A DNA stretch of 64,000 nt. Source: Lutibacter oricola. Its GTDB lineage: Bacteria; Bacteroidota; Bacteroidia; Flavobacteriales; Flavobacteriaceae. This document shows, piece by piece, positions 46,988 to 54,431 of the stretch. The position numbers and the translations under genes are program-made. The stretch spans positions 310,001-374,000 of the forward strand of contig NZ_FNNJ01000002.1 in NCBI RefSeq assembly GCF_900106565.1, written 5' to 3'. Below the pieces are notes generated by a model. It ran no database searches. It was not told the origin of the DNA and worked only from the letters and a program-made list of their open reading frames with translations. Position 1 is the first letter of the stretch. The number at the start of each line of letters is the position of its first letter.

Positions 46988-48076
46988 ATGAAAACAAAAA
47001 TTTACAACCATAGCAATAAATCAATAGTAATAAACAGAAATTTATTACTAGTAATGTTATCTTTTTTAGTGAGCATCTCGTTATTTGCTCAAGAAAAATT
47101 CGATATTGAAAAAACAAAAGCAAAATATGCTTCAAGAGATTATGTGTATGAACCGTTACCAGAAAGCGGATTTAATTATTATAAAATAGCAGAAAACGCC
47201 TATTTTGTTCATGATAATTTTGAACATATGGTGTTTTTTGAAACTGAAGATGGTGTAGTAGTTGTAGATCCTGTTCCTGGAGTTTCTCCATATACCTTGA
47301 AGTTAATTCCACAAATTACTGATAAACCAATTACACACGTAATCTATTCACACCATCACGCTGATCACGCTCAAGGAGCATATTTATATCCAGAATCGGC
47401 AATTTTAATTGGAAATGAAGAAATGACCGAGTTTTTAAAAGTTGCAGAAGATCCAAAAAGACCATTGCCAGATGTAACTTGGAAAGATGAATATGTGTTA
47501 GAAACTGGAGGATTACGTTTAGAATTTAAAGATTTAGGTAGAAACTGGCATTCGCAAAAAGACATTATTATGTATGCTCCACAGCAAAAAATATTATTTG
47601 CAATAGATATGTTCCACCCAGATGCTGCACCTTGGATTCATTGGGGAGAATCATCAGATCCAGATTTTGCGTTTCAATTACCAAGATACCTTTTAGATAA
47701 TTACAATTTTGAATTTGTAGTAATTGGCCACGAAAGAATTATTGGAACTAGATTTCATATGGAACAATACGAAGCTCAAATAAAAGATATGAAGAAAATT
47801 GTTTTTGAAGTTGCTATGTCTCCTGAATATCACAAGCTATTAGAAGAAATAACTCAAAGATATCACGGTTCTGCAGCTCATTACGAATACAAAGAAAAAA
47901 TTATGACTGCTGCTGAATTGGGAGCTTCAAAATATATAATGAATTGGGCAGGAAAAGTTAGAAATGTACGATTAAATGCTGTTGAAAATATCCAAACAAT
48001 GTTTATGCATCTGATAGTTTTAGATCCTCCAATTAAGGAAATGCAAAAAATAAAGGGTAATGTAATAACCCATTAA
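46988..48076 (+). CDS. Secreted metallo-beta-lactamase-fold hydrolase
   Basis: Two ATGs are close together (46976, 46988). The promoter -7 box ends at 46963, which would leave almost no leader for the first, so 46988 is preferred (362 residues). A signal peptide ends SLFAQ. H122-H-H-A-D-H127 in YSHHHADHAQG is the metal-binding motif, with later His residues in RNWHSQ and VIGHER as further ligands. Such enzymes hydrolyse lactones, esters, sulfates or thioesters. Being the first gene after a regulon promoter, beside the dehalogenase operon, it may process the inducing compound. The substrate is unknown. Confidence 0.88.
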   Translation: MKTKIYNHSNKSIVINRNLLLVMLSFLVSISLFAQEKFDIEKTKAKYASRDYVYEPLPESGFNYYKIAENAYFVHDNFEHMVFFETEDGVVVVDPVPGVSPYTLKLIPQITDKPITHVIYSHHHADHAQGAYLYPESAILIGNEEMTEFLKVAEDPKRPLPDVTWKDEYVLETGGLRLEFKDLGRNWHSQKDIIMYAPQQKILFAIDMFHPDAAPWIHWGESSDPDFAFQLPRYLLDNYNFEFVVIGHERIIGTRFHMEQYEAQIKDMKKIVFEVAMSPEYHKLLEEITQRYHGSAAHYEYKEKIMTAAELGASKYIMNWAGKVRNVRLNAVENIQTMFMHLIVLDPPIKEMQKIKGNVITH

Positions 48077-48085
48077 AACTTATAA

Positions 48086-48145
48086 AAGTCAGTTCGAATT
48101 ATGTTGATAGGTTACTGTGAAGATTCGAAATATTCGAATTGACTT
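48086..48145. repeat. Inverted repeat between MBL-fold and DUF4405 genes
   Basis: AAGTCAGTTCGAAT (48086-48099) and ATTCGAATTGACTT (48132-48145) pair at 13 of 14 positions around a 32-bp spacer that holds another TTCGAA. It could be an mRNA structure that limits downstream expression, or a binding site. No T run follows, so it is not a standard terminator. Confidence 0.6.
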
Positions 48146-48176
48146 ATTAAAAAAAAATAATCAAAACTCAATTATT

Positions 48177-48518
48177 ATGTTTAGAAAAATAGTATCAATA
48201 ACACTTTTAGTATCGTTAATGGCGTTGGCATCTTCAGGAATGTTGATGATATTCTTAAACAGCCTTGAATTTCAATTACAAATGCATCCTGTGCATAAAA
48301 TATTTGGAATCCTGTTATCCATATCTGGTTGTTTTCATATTTATTTCAATTTCAAACCCATTAAAAAATACTTAAGTGTTAGAAAGGTTCTAGTTTTTGG
48401 TGTTGGAATGGTTTTAATCATGTCTTTTCTATATGTAGTAGGTATCAATAAGCCTTTGGATAAAGAAAAGATTCAGGAAATTGAACTATTAATGACTCAA
48501 CTTGAAACAAGAGATTAA
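48177..48518 (+). CDS. DUF4405-type small membrane protein
   Basis: The open frame begins with GTG at 48117 within the inverted repeat, but ATG at 48177 (MFRKIVSITLL) starts directly with a membrane segment and is chosen, giving 113 residues. About three membrane helices are visible. HPVHKIFGILL and CFHIYFNFKPIKKYL carry the spaced His residues typical of DUF4405, which resembles b-type cytochrome helices and may bind haem. In this setting it could pass electrons in the membrane for the neighbouring redox enzymes, which is an inference. It follows the MBL-fold gene in the same direction. Confidence 0.75.
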   Translation: MFRKIVSITLLVSLMALASSGMLMIFLNSLEFQLQMHPVHKIFGILLSISGCFHIYFNFKPIKKYLSVRKVLVFGVGMVLIMSFLYVVGINKPLDKEKIQEIELLMTQLETRD

Positions 48519-48530
48519 AATTATATGATT

Positions 48531-48556
48531 TGTCATTTCTGCATAGGCAGGAATCC
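48531..48556. repeat. Short dispersed-type palindromic element
   Basis: TGTCATTTCTGCATAGGCAG followed by GAATCC resembles the GTCATTCCTGC..GCAGGAATCC elements that are scattered between genes in many bacteria. TTTCTGC and GCAGGAA can form a small hairpin. Confidence 0.5.
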
Positions 48557-48572
48557 ATAAAAAATATACAAA

Positions 48573-48854
48573 ATGAATTACAAAATAACAGTAGAAGCAA
48601 TAAATAAAGAAGGAAATATTGAAGGTGGAAAGTTAGAGTTTAACACTAAAAGTCACGATAATTTATTTGAAATTGTTGAAAAATTAAAACAACACCCTGA
48701 ATTTGAAAATGTTGATGTGGCTTCATTAGGAGTAGGGTTAAAATTATTTACAGGTGTTTTATTGAAAAACAAAGAAAAAGCAATGTTTAAAAATTTGATG
48801 CCACATTTTAAAGAGTTTATGAAAGGATTAAAAAGTTCAGGAAAAACAAAATAG
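48573..48854 (+). CDS. Small DUF3861-like protein
   Basis: 93 residues, no signal or membrane segment. The start MNYKITVEAINKEG and the part DNLFEIVEKLKQHPEF followed by LGVGLKLFTGVLLKNKE agree with DUF3861, a small cytoplasmic family of unknown function. It is the last gene before a strong terminator, so it ends the MBL-fold operon. It may bind or sense a small molecule; nothing in the sequence decides this. Confidence 0.65.
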   Translation: MNYKITVEAINKEGNIEGGKLEFNTKSHDNLFEIVEKLKQHPEFENVDVASLGVGLKLFTGVLLKNKEKAMFKNLMPHFKEFMKGLKSSGKTK

Positions 48855-48909
48855 TTTTATTATTTCCCTTGAAAAAGAACTGATTTAAGTTCTATTTAAT
48901 TATTGTTAA

Positions 48910-48949
48910 AAACACCCAAATAGTTCACTATTTGGGTGTTTCCTTTTTT
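48910..48949 (+). terminator. Strong intrinsic terminator before the rdh operon
   Basis: AAACACCCAAATAGT pairs perfectly with ACTATTTGGGTGTTT around a 2-base loop, followed by TCCTTTTTT. It isolates the dehalogenase operon, whose own promoter begins 20 bp later. Confidence 0.9.
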
Positions 48950-48968
48950 ACAAACTAAATAGCTCTCG

Positions 48969-49032
48969 TTGAAAAGTGCCATAAAATCCGTATTCAGTCT
49001 ATTACAAGCTCTTTATTAGTGATTTAAATTTG
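48969..49032 (+). promoter_or_regulatory. Predicted regulon promoter of the reductive dehalogenase operon (site 3)
   Basis: TTGAAAAGTGCCATA begins the element; CCAT at 48979-48982 is exactly 50 bp before TTTG of the perfect -7 box TAAATTTG (49025-49032). AGT half-sites recur 21 bp apart. The ATG is 26 bp after the -7 box. Confidence 0.78.
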
Positions 49033-49058
49033 TTGTAAGAAATTCAAAAGAGTTTAAT

Positions 49059-50519
49059 ATGGCAAGTAACAAACATCATTCAACAGTAGGTCGAAGAGAC
49101 TTTATGAAAAAGCTTGGAGTAGGAGCTGGAGCTCTTGGCTTAGGAGCAGCAGGATTCTCAAGTTTTGCAGGTACAGGATTTGGAGCAGACGGATTTAAAG
49201 ATTTAGATGAGATGATGGCATCTCCTTTAGCCGAAAGAAAATTACCTTTTTGGGTAAAAGAAGTCGATGAACCAACGGTAAAGATTGATTGGGATAACTT
49301 TCAAGCTTTTGAAGGTCCTGAGAAAACTTTGTTTAACCCAGCATCTTGGGAAAACCCTAAAGATTATTTCGATATCTACAATCGAAATATTGCTTCTACA
49401 AAGAAAAATGTACAAGAAAATGTACCAGGTCTATCTTTAAAAGATAGAGCATTAGCCGATGCCAATTGTTGGGGTTGGGGAGGACGTTCAGGAGCCGATT
49501 TAGCTGCACCATGGACAGGAGCAGATGTAAAATCCAATCCACAATGGGAACATCCAACAATGTTTTATACACCAGAACAATATGGTGTGCCTAAGCATAA
49601 AGGCACTCCAGAAGAAAATTCTCGTATGGTTAGAACAGCTGGAAGAATTATGGGAGCAGCCGATATGGGATTTGTGAAATTAGATGAGAAAACAAAAAAA
49701 TTACTTTGGGGAAAAATAAAATTTGAAAATGTTGAGAAAGGATATGCCGATCCATCAAAAAACAAATATGTTTTACCAGATAAAGATTTATGGGCTATTT
49801 GTGCTGTAATCCCTCAATCATTATGGATGCAACAATATACTGAGCGTATGAGTTGGGCATCGAGTAATACTATGAGCTATTCTAGAGCCAATATTTATGC
49901 CAATAGAATTAGTGTGTTTTTAAGAGGATTAGGATATCAATCTTACGGTGGTGATACAGAATCTGTAGGACGTTTAGTTGGATTTGGAGTAATGTCTGGA
50001 ATGGGAGAATATGGTAGAGCAGGAATTTTGGTTAGCCCACAATGGGGGACAAATATTAGAACTGTTATGGTAACAATTACAGATTTACCATTAGCAGAAA
50101 CAAAACCTATTGACGCTGGTATTGCAAAATTCTGTGAATCTTGTAAAAAATGTGGAGAAATGTGTCCTTCTGGAGCAATTAGTATGGAAGATAAACCATT
50201 TTGGGGAGGTCAAGCAGATTGCCAAGCCGAAGGTATTAAAGGTTGGTATATGGATAGTAAAAAATGTTATTCATATATGTTAGGTGGGGAGCCAGATTGT
50301 AGTAGATGCCAAACGGTTTGCCCATTTACAAAATTTGATGAAGCTGTAGTGCACGATTTAATAAAACTGTCAATTGGATCAGCACCTGCATTAAATACAG
50401 CAATTAGAAAAATGGATGATGTATTTGGTTATGGAGTAGAGCCTGATTTAAGTAAAACACCTTGGGATTTAGACCCAATGGATATTCCTTTATACGGTTT
50501 AGATAAATCACGCAAGTAA
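49059..50519 (+). CDS. rdhA: Tat-exported reductive dehalogenase (RdhA type)
   Basis: 486 residues. The Tat signal has R12-R13-D-F-M-K followed by a Gly/Ala-rich hydrophobic stretch, exactly the RRDFMK form of RdhA enzymes. The catalytic part spans about 60-350. Two [4Fe-4S] sites follow: C359-x2-C362-x2-C365-x3-C369 and C403-x10-C414-x2-C417-x3-C421, the ferredoxin layout of the family. RdhA enzymes use a base-off corrinoid to remove halogen from organohalides. The cytoplasmic queuosine enzyme QueG shares the fold but lacks a Tat signal, anchor and RdhC partner. The enzyme should be periplasmic and linked to electron transport. Marine brominated aromatics are plausible substrates (inference). 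Confidence 0.88.
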   Translation: MASNKHHSTVGRRDFMKKLGVGAGALGLGAAGFSSFAGTGFGADGFKDLDEMMASPLAERKLPFWVKEVDEPTVKIDWDNFQAFEGPEKTLFNPASWENPKDYFDIYNRNIASTKKNVQENVPGLSLKDRALADANCWGWGGRSGADLAAPWTGADVKSNPQWEHPTMFYTPEQYGVPKHKGTPEENSRMVRTAGRIMGAADMGFVKLDEKTKKLLWGKIKFENVEKGYADPSKNKYVLPDKDLWAICAVIPQSLWMQQYTERMSWASSNTMSYSRANIYANRISVFLRGLGYQSYGGDTESVGRLVGFGVMSGMGEYGRAGILVSPQWGTNIRTVMVTITDLPLAETKPIDAGIAKFCESCKKCGEMCPSGAISMEDKPFWGGQADCQAEGIKGWYMDSKKCYSYMLGGEPDCSRCQTVCPFTKFDEAVVHDLIKLSIGSAPALNTAIRKMDDVFGYGVEPDLSKTPWDLDPMDIPLYGLDKSRK

Positions 50520-50538
50520 AACTTTAAAAAGAAAAATT

Positions 50539-50844
50539 ATGAGATTAGTTAGTTGGATTTGGTTTTGGTATGTTTTGGTAGGATTTATTATGGGTGGAGG
50601 AGCCGTAATTATTTATAATATTTTAAAAAATGTGAAACTTAAATTAGTTTGGTACGAATGGATTTTAATGATTATCAGTTATGCGCTGTTCCTTTTTATG
50701 TGTCAAACATTTATAGCTTCTTTTCAAGAGTTTGAGCCTAAAGCTGCGTGGTTTTCATTAATTTTTATAGGAATACCAATATTGTTAATGTCGGTGGTAT
50801 TATTCCGCTCAATTAAGAAGAGGTACTATAAAATTGATAGTTAG
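50539..50844 (+). CDS. rdhB: Reductive dehalogenase membrane anchor (RdhB type)
   Basis: 101 residues with three membrane segments: WIWFWYVLVGFIMGGGAVII, WYEWILMIISYALFLFMC and AAWFSLIFIGIPILLMSVVLF. This size, the WYEW motif and the location 19 bp after rdhA match RdhB, which holds RdhA on the outer face of the cytoplasmic membrane. No cofactor motif is visible. Sequence identity between RdhB proteins is low, so gene position carries much of the weight in this call. Confidence 0.82.
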   Translation: MRLVSWIWFWYVLVGFIMGGGAVIIYNILKNVKLKLVWYEWILMIISYALFLFMCQTFIASFQEFEPKAAWFSLIFIGIPILLMSVVLFRSIKKRYYKIDS

Positions 50845-50884
50845 AATATATCGAATGTTGAAAAAGATATTATAAAGCTATAAT

Positions 50885-52066
50885 ATGTTTAATAAAGTAA
50901 ATAGAAAGAAATTAGAAACTAGGTTGGTTATTATTGCAATAGTACTAATAATAGCCGCTTGGTTTACTGGTTTACAGTTAGAAGATGCTAATGTTTTAGT
51001 TTCTATAAAGGAACAAATCCCAGAAATTGAAAAACTAGAGGAAATTGATAACGCTTCTTACAAAATTTTCAATAAAGAGAATGAATTGTTAGGATACGTA
51101 ACTTTAGAATCTTCTATGGGATATGGTGGGCCTTTATTGATGTGTGTTGCTGTTGGTTTGAATGGAGAAATAATAAATTTGGTAGTTATAAATTCAAAAG
51201 AAACACCTTCATACTTGGAAAAAGTGATGGATGCAGATTTTTTAGCTAATATTATAGGAAGGAAATATGATGAAGAATATGCTATAGGAAACGGAGTTGA
51301 TGCAGTTTCAAGTGCAACTTATTCATCAAGAGCAATGTTGGAAGCTTCAAAAAAAGGAAATCGTTTTATAGCTTCAAAAGTTCTTGGTTTTGATGTACCA
51401 AAGGAAATAACGCATTCTGTAGATTTTGGTGCTGCTGAAATTGTATTGATTTTATTATTTGCTGTAGGCTATTTTGCACACAAAAATACCTTTAAATATA
51501 AAAAAGTTGCTCGTTGGGGAACAATGCTAGTAGGTTTATTTGTAATAGGTTTTTACTACAATCAGCCTTTTACACTATCAATGTTTAACCAATTATTGTT
51601 AGGCTATTTTCCACCGTTACATTCACATTTGTATTGGTATTTATTATTAGGTGGAATTTTTTTAGTATTCACCATAGATAATAAAAATCCGTATTGTTCC
51701 TGGTTTTGCCCGTTTGGCGCAGCTCAGGATTGTATTGGACAGGTTACGGGAGCAAAACACAGATCGGTTGGAAAATACAAGGATGTACTTAAATGGACTT
51801 TAAGAATTTTAGTACTACTTGCAATTGTAGTGGCGCTATTATTACGAAATCCTGGAGTAACAAGTTACGAAGTCTTTGGAACACTATTCAAGTTGACGGG
51901 AAGTAATTTACAATTCGCCATTTTAGGAATTGTTATTGTCGCTTCAATGTTTATAAAAAGACCGTGGTGTAACTATTTATGTCCTATAGGTCCGGTAACA
52001 GATAATTTTACAGCTATAAGAAAGCTAATACTTAACAAATGGAAAAGCAGAAAAGCAAGCGCTTAA
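50885..52066 (+). CDS. rdhC: RdhC/NosR-like FMN-binding polyferredoxin membrane protein
   Basis: 393 residues. A first membrane helix (about 10-30) precedes a periplasmic FMN-binding domain in which T145 of VSSATYSS is the likely site of covalent FMN attachment. Several membrane helices follow. Two CxxxCP motifs, C271-SWF-C275-P and C362-NYL-C366-P, indicate ferredoxin-type clusters on the cytoplasmic side, as in NosR and RdhC. It probably carries electrons to RdhA or takes part in its maturation. It starts 40 bp after rdhB, and its last 28 bp overlap the next small gene. Confidence 0.85.
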   Translation: MFNKVNRKKLETRLVIIAIVLIIAAWFTGLQLEDANVLVSIKEQIPEIEKLEEIDNASYKIFNKENELLGYVTLESSMGYGGPLLMCVAVGLNGEIINLVVINSKETPSYLEKVMDADFLANIIGRKYDEEYAIGNGVDAVSSATYSSRAMLEASKKGNRFIASKVLGFDVPKEITHSVDFGAAEIVLILLFAVGYFAHKNTFKYKKVARWGTMLVGLFVIGFYYNQPFTLSMFNQLLLGYFPPLHSHLYWYLLLGGIFLVFTIDNKNPYCSWFCPFGAAQDCIGQVTGAKHRSVGKYKDVLKWTLRILVLLAIVVALLLRNPGVTSYEVFGTLFKLTGSNLQFAILGIVIVASMFIKRPWCNYLCPIGPVTDNFTAIRKLILNKWKSRKASA

Positions 52067-52167
52067 GAGAACTAATTGTAGTTGCAATTGTACTAATTTG
52101 TTTAGGATTAATCATACTTCAATTACAGGAGAATATACAAAATGAGTTGAAAGTATTTATGAGCTAA
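52039..52167 (+). CDS. Small single-pass membrane peptide of the rdh operon
   Basis: 42 residues from ATG 52039 to TAA 52165, overlapping the end of rdhC by 28 bp in another frame. The sequence is MEKQKSKRLRELI, then a hydrophobic helix VVAIVLICLGLIIL, then a short hydrophilic tail. The basic N-terminus suggests N-in topology. The overlap implies translational coupling to rdhC. It may be a small subunit or stabiliser of the RdhABC complex. No family is recognised. Confidence 0.6.
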   Translation: MEKQKSKRLRELIVVAIVLICLGLIILQLQENIQNELKVFMS

Positions 52168-52217
52168 TCTTTCAGCTTACACACTTAAAATAATTAACCA
52201 ATTTAAATAGATGATTT

Positions 52218-53123
52218 ATGAAATTAAAATTATCAATCATAGGATTATTCCTATTCGTTTTAGGATCAACAAACGTTTTTAGTCAGGAAACAGGACATTA
52301 TACACCAGGTGTTCAAGGGTTAAAAGTAGCATCATTACCACCTCCAGGATTCTATTATATTATGCATAATGTGTATTATACAGCAGATACTTATTATGAT
52401 GGAAATGGAGATAAAGCTCCTATTGATTTTGACATTACTGTATTTGCCAATGTTCATCGTTTTCTGTATGTATGGGAAGATGTAATTTTTGGAGCCAATT
52501 ACGGAGTTCACGTACTTGTTCCAACTACCTATACAGATATTAGTATTAGCGATTTTGGCGTAAATGATAATAAATTTGGAGTAGGAGATATTGTAATTGA
52601 ACCTTTAATTTTATCTTGGAATAAGCAAAAATTTGATGCTATTGTAGCACTTGCAGCTATTGCACCAACTGGAAGTTATGATGTTAATGAAGCAGCTTCA
52701 CCTGGTAAAAGTTTTTGGTCAACAATGTTAACATTTGGAGGAACGTATTACTTTAATGAAAGTAAATCTTGGCACGCTTCTATCTTGAACAGATATGAAA
52801 TTCACGGAGAAAAGAAAGATTTTGATGTGACTCCTGGAGATGATTTAACTTTTGAATGGGGAATTGGTAAAACAATTGTTTCTGATCAAATTTGGGGAGT
52901 AGGAGTTGGAGGATATGCACATTGGCAATTAACCGAAGACAAAGGGAATGATGTTTTATATGATTCCAGTGTAAAAGATAAAGTATTTGCAATTGGCCCA
53001 GAAGTAACTTGTTACATTCCTAAAGCTAAATTAAATTTAGAATTAAGAGGCCAGTTTGAATTTGGAGCTGTTGATAGACCTCAAGGAACTAAATTTTGTT
53101 TTTCGTTATTTAAAAACTTTTAG
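52218..53123 (+). CDS. Outer-membrane protein of the phenol MetA-pathway type
   Basis: 301 residues with a signal peptide ending VFSQ. GHYTPGVQGLKVASLPPPGFYY is the typical start of the MetA-pathway phenol degradation family of outer-membrane barrels. Alternating beta-strands and a C-terminal Phe (LFKNF) fit a barrel. These proteins are usually found beside genes for aromatic compound breakdown and are thought to help hydrophobic substrates cross the outer membrane. It follows the rdh genes after 50 bp and precedes the terminator, so it looks like the last gene of that operon, hinting at an aromatic organohalide. Confidence 0.8.
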   Translation: MKLKLSIIGLFLFVLGSTNVFSQETGHYTPGVQGLKVASLPPPGFYYIMHNVYYTADTYYDGNGDKAPIDFDITVFANVHRFLYVWEDVIFGANYGVHVLVPTTYTDISISDFGVNDNKFGVGDIVIEPLILSWNKQKFDAIVALAAIAPTGSYDVNEAASPGKSFWSTMLTFGGTYYFNESKSWHASILNRYEIHGEKKDFDVTPGDDLTFEWGIGKTIVSDQIWGVGVGGYAHWQLTEDKGNDVLYDSSVKDKVFAIGPEVTCYIPKAKLNLELRGQFEFGAVDRPQGTKFCFSLFKNF

Positions 53124-53151
53124 ATAGCGTAATTTGATTAATGTTGTTTTT

Positions 53152-53194
53152 AAAAAATGCACTATAGAGTTATGCTATGTAGTGCATTTTTTTT
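53152..53194 (+). terminator. Intrinsic terminator closing the rdh operon
   Basis: AAAAAATGCACTA pairs with TAGTGCATTTTTTTT around a 15-base loop. It lies 29 bp after the stop of the outer-membrane protein gene. The 218 bp between it and the next gene hold no other clear feature. Confidence 0.85.
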
Positions 53195-53412
53195 ACTTTA
53201 AGAAATAGGATTTAGGTATTATGATTGATTTTTAAATAAGATTAAAATACGAATTAAAGTTTTTTATTGCATTTTTCAATAAATTTGTGATTAATCATAG
53301 TTTTTTCAGTTAGATAAATTGATGTTATGGACAGGAATAACGATTGAAGTGGCAGAGAATCATTAAAAAAACCTTAAAGAGGTTGTAATTTGCGAATAAA
53401 AATAAGTTTATA

Positions 53413-54285
53413 ATGAAAAGAAGTCTATTAATAATAAGTATTGTAACTGCTATAATGTTACCTAACTTAGTTACGTCACAAATCATAAAGTTTAATTACA
53501 ATAGAATTGCTTGTAGTGCAGATGGAAATGCTCAGCCAGATTTAGAATATACAGGAAAGTATAATTATGCAGATCCAGATGATTGGGGTGCAACACCTGC
53601 AGCATTGGCTATTTTAGCAAAAAGAAAGTTGCAATCTAAATTGGTACATTATTCGTATAATAATTTTATGCCGTCACCGCCTCATACAACTGTTAGAAAT
53701 TATATGAAAGAAGGAGTGGATGGTTCTATAAAAAGATGGAATTTTGATAAAAATATTTTTTTTGATGTTGGAACCCATAAAAAGGAAGCAATTAAACATC
53801 TTAAAATAGAATTAGCAAAATCTACGGCTAAAAATCCTTTATTTTTTATTAATATGGGACCTTCAGAATTTCTGTATCAAGCTGTTCAGTTAGTTATGGC
53901 CGAAGGTGAAAAAGAAGCACTATCTCATGTATATATATTATCTCATAGTAATTATAACGATAATCATTTAAGAAGACCAAACCATCATACAATAGACGAA
54001 GTAATTAAATTAAGTGGAGATCGATTAAATTTCAAACGAATTAAAGATCAAAATAAAAAAAGTTTACCTAATGAAGGATGGAGCTCTTACCACGATTGGA
54101 GTGTTTGGAATTGGCTTAGAGATCATAAAAATAAAGATATAGCTTGGATTTGGAAATGTATGAAAAAACACAATGAAAAAAGAGCAGACATATCTGATGC
54201 GGGTTTGATTTATTATTTATTGACTGGAGATGAAGATGGGAATCCTGCTAAATTTCAAGCTTTTTTAGGAGACTCTATAAATTGA
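53413..54285 (+). CDS. Secreted protein, nucleoside-hydrolase-like fold suspected
   Basis: 290 residues with a signal peptide ending LVTSQ. RIACSADGNAQPD followed by YADPDDWGATPAALAIL recalls the early Asp-rich calcium site of nucleoside hydrolases and DUF1593 proteins. LFFINMGPSEFLYQAV and YLLTGDEDGNPAKFQAFL also recall that group. The family is not certain. It lies alone between two operons, converging on the minus-strand cluster. Its role is unknown; a hydrolase on a sugar or nucleoside bond is possible. Confidence 0.6.
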   Translation: MKRSLLIISIVTAIMLPNLVTSQIIKFNYNRIACSADGNAQPDLEYTGKYNYADPDDWGATPAALAILAKRKLQSKLVHYSYNNFMPSPPHTTVRNYMKEGVDGSIKRWNFDKNIFFDVGTHKKEAIKHLKIELAKSTAKNPLFFINMGPSEFLYQAVQLVMAEGEKEALSHVYILSHSNYNDNHLRRPNHHTIDEVIKLSGDRLNFKRIKDQNKKSLPNEGWSSYHDWSVWNWLRDHKNKDIAWIWKCMKKHNEKRADISDAGLIYYLLTGDEDGNPAKFQAFLGDSIN

Positions 54286-54431
54286 TTTATTGAGGGATTT
54301 ATTTTTAAAGTCCCAATCATTTGTAATAGTTTATAAGTTTGGTAAGATTCTTAAACCTTGTGATTTACATATAAAACCTGTAATTGAATATCAGTTTATT
54401 TTAATCCTTTTTTTGTAATCTAAAAAGAGTT

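Noticed and set aside
48117..48176. GTG start at 48117 for the DUF4405 gene
   Set aside because: The extra 20 residues lie over an inverted repeat, are basic and unlike the family; ATG 48177 starts directly with the membrane helix.
49059..50519. Epoxyqueuosine reductase (QueG) instead of RdhA
   Set aside because: The Tat signal, the RdhB-like anchor and the NosR-like partner in the same operon do not fit a cytoplasmic tRNA-modifying enzyme.
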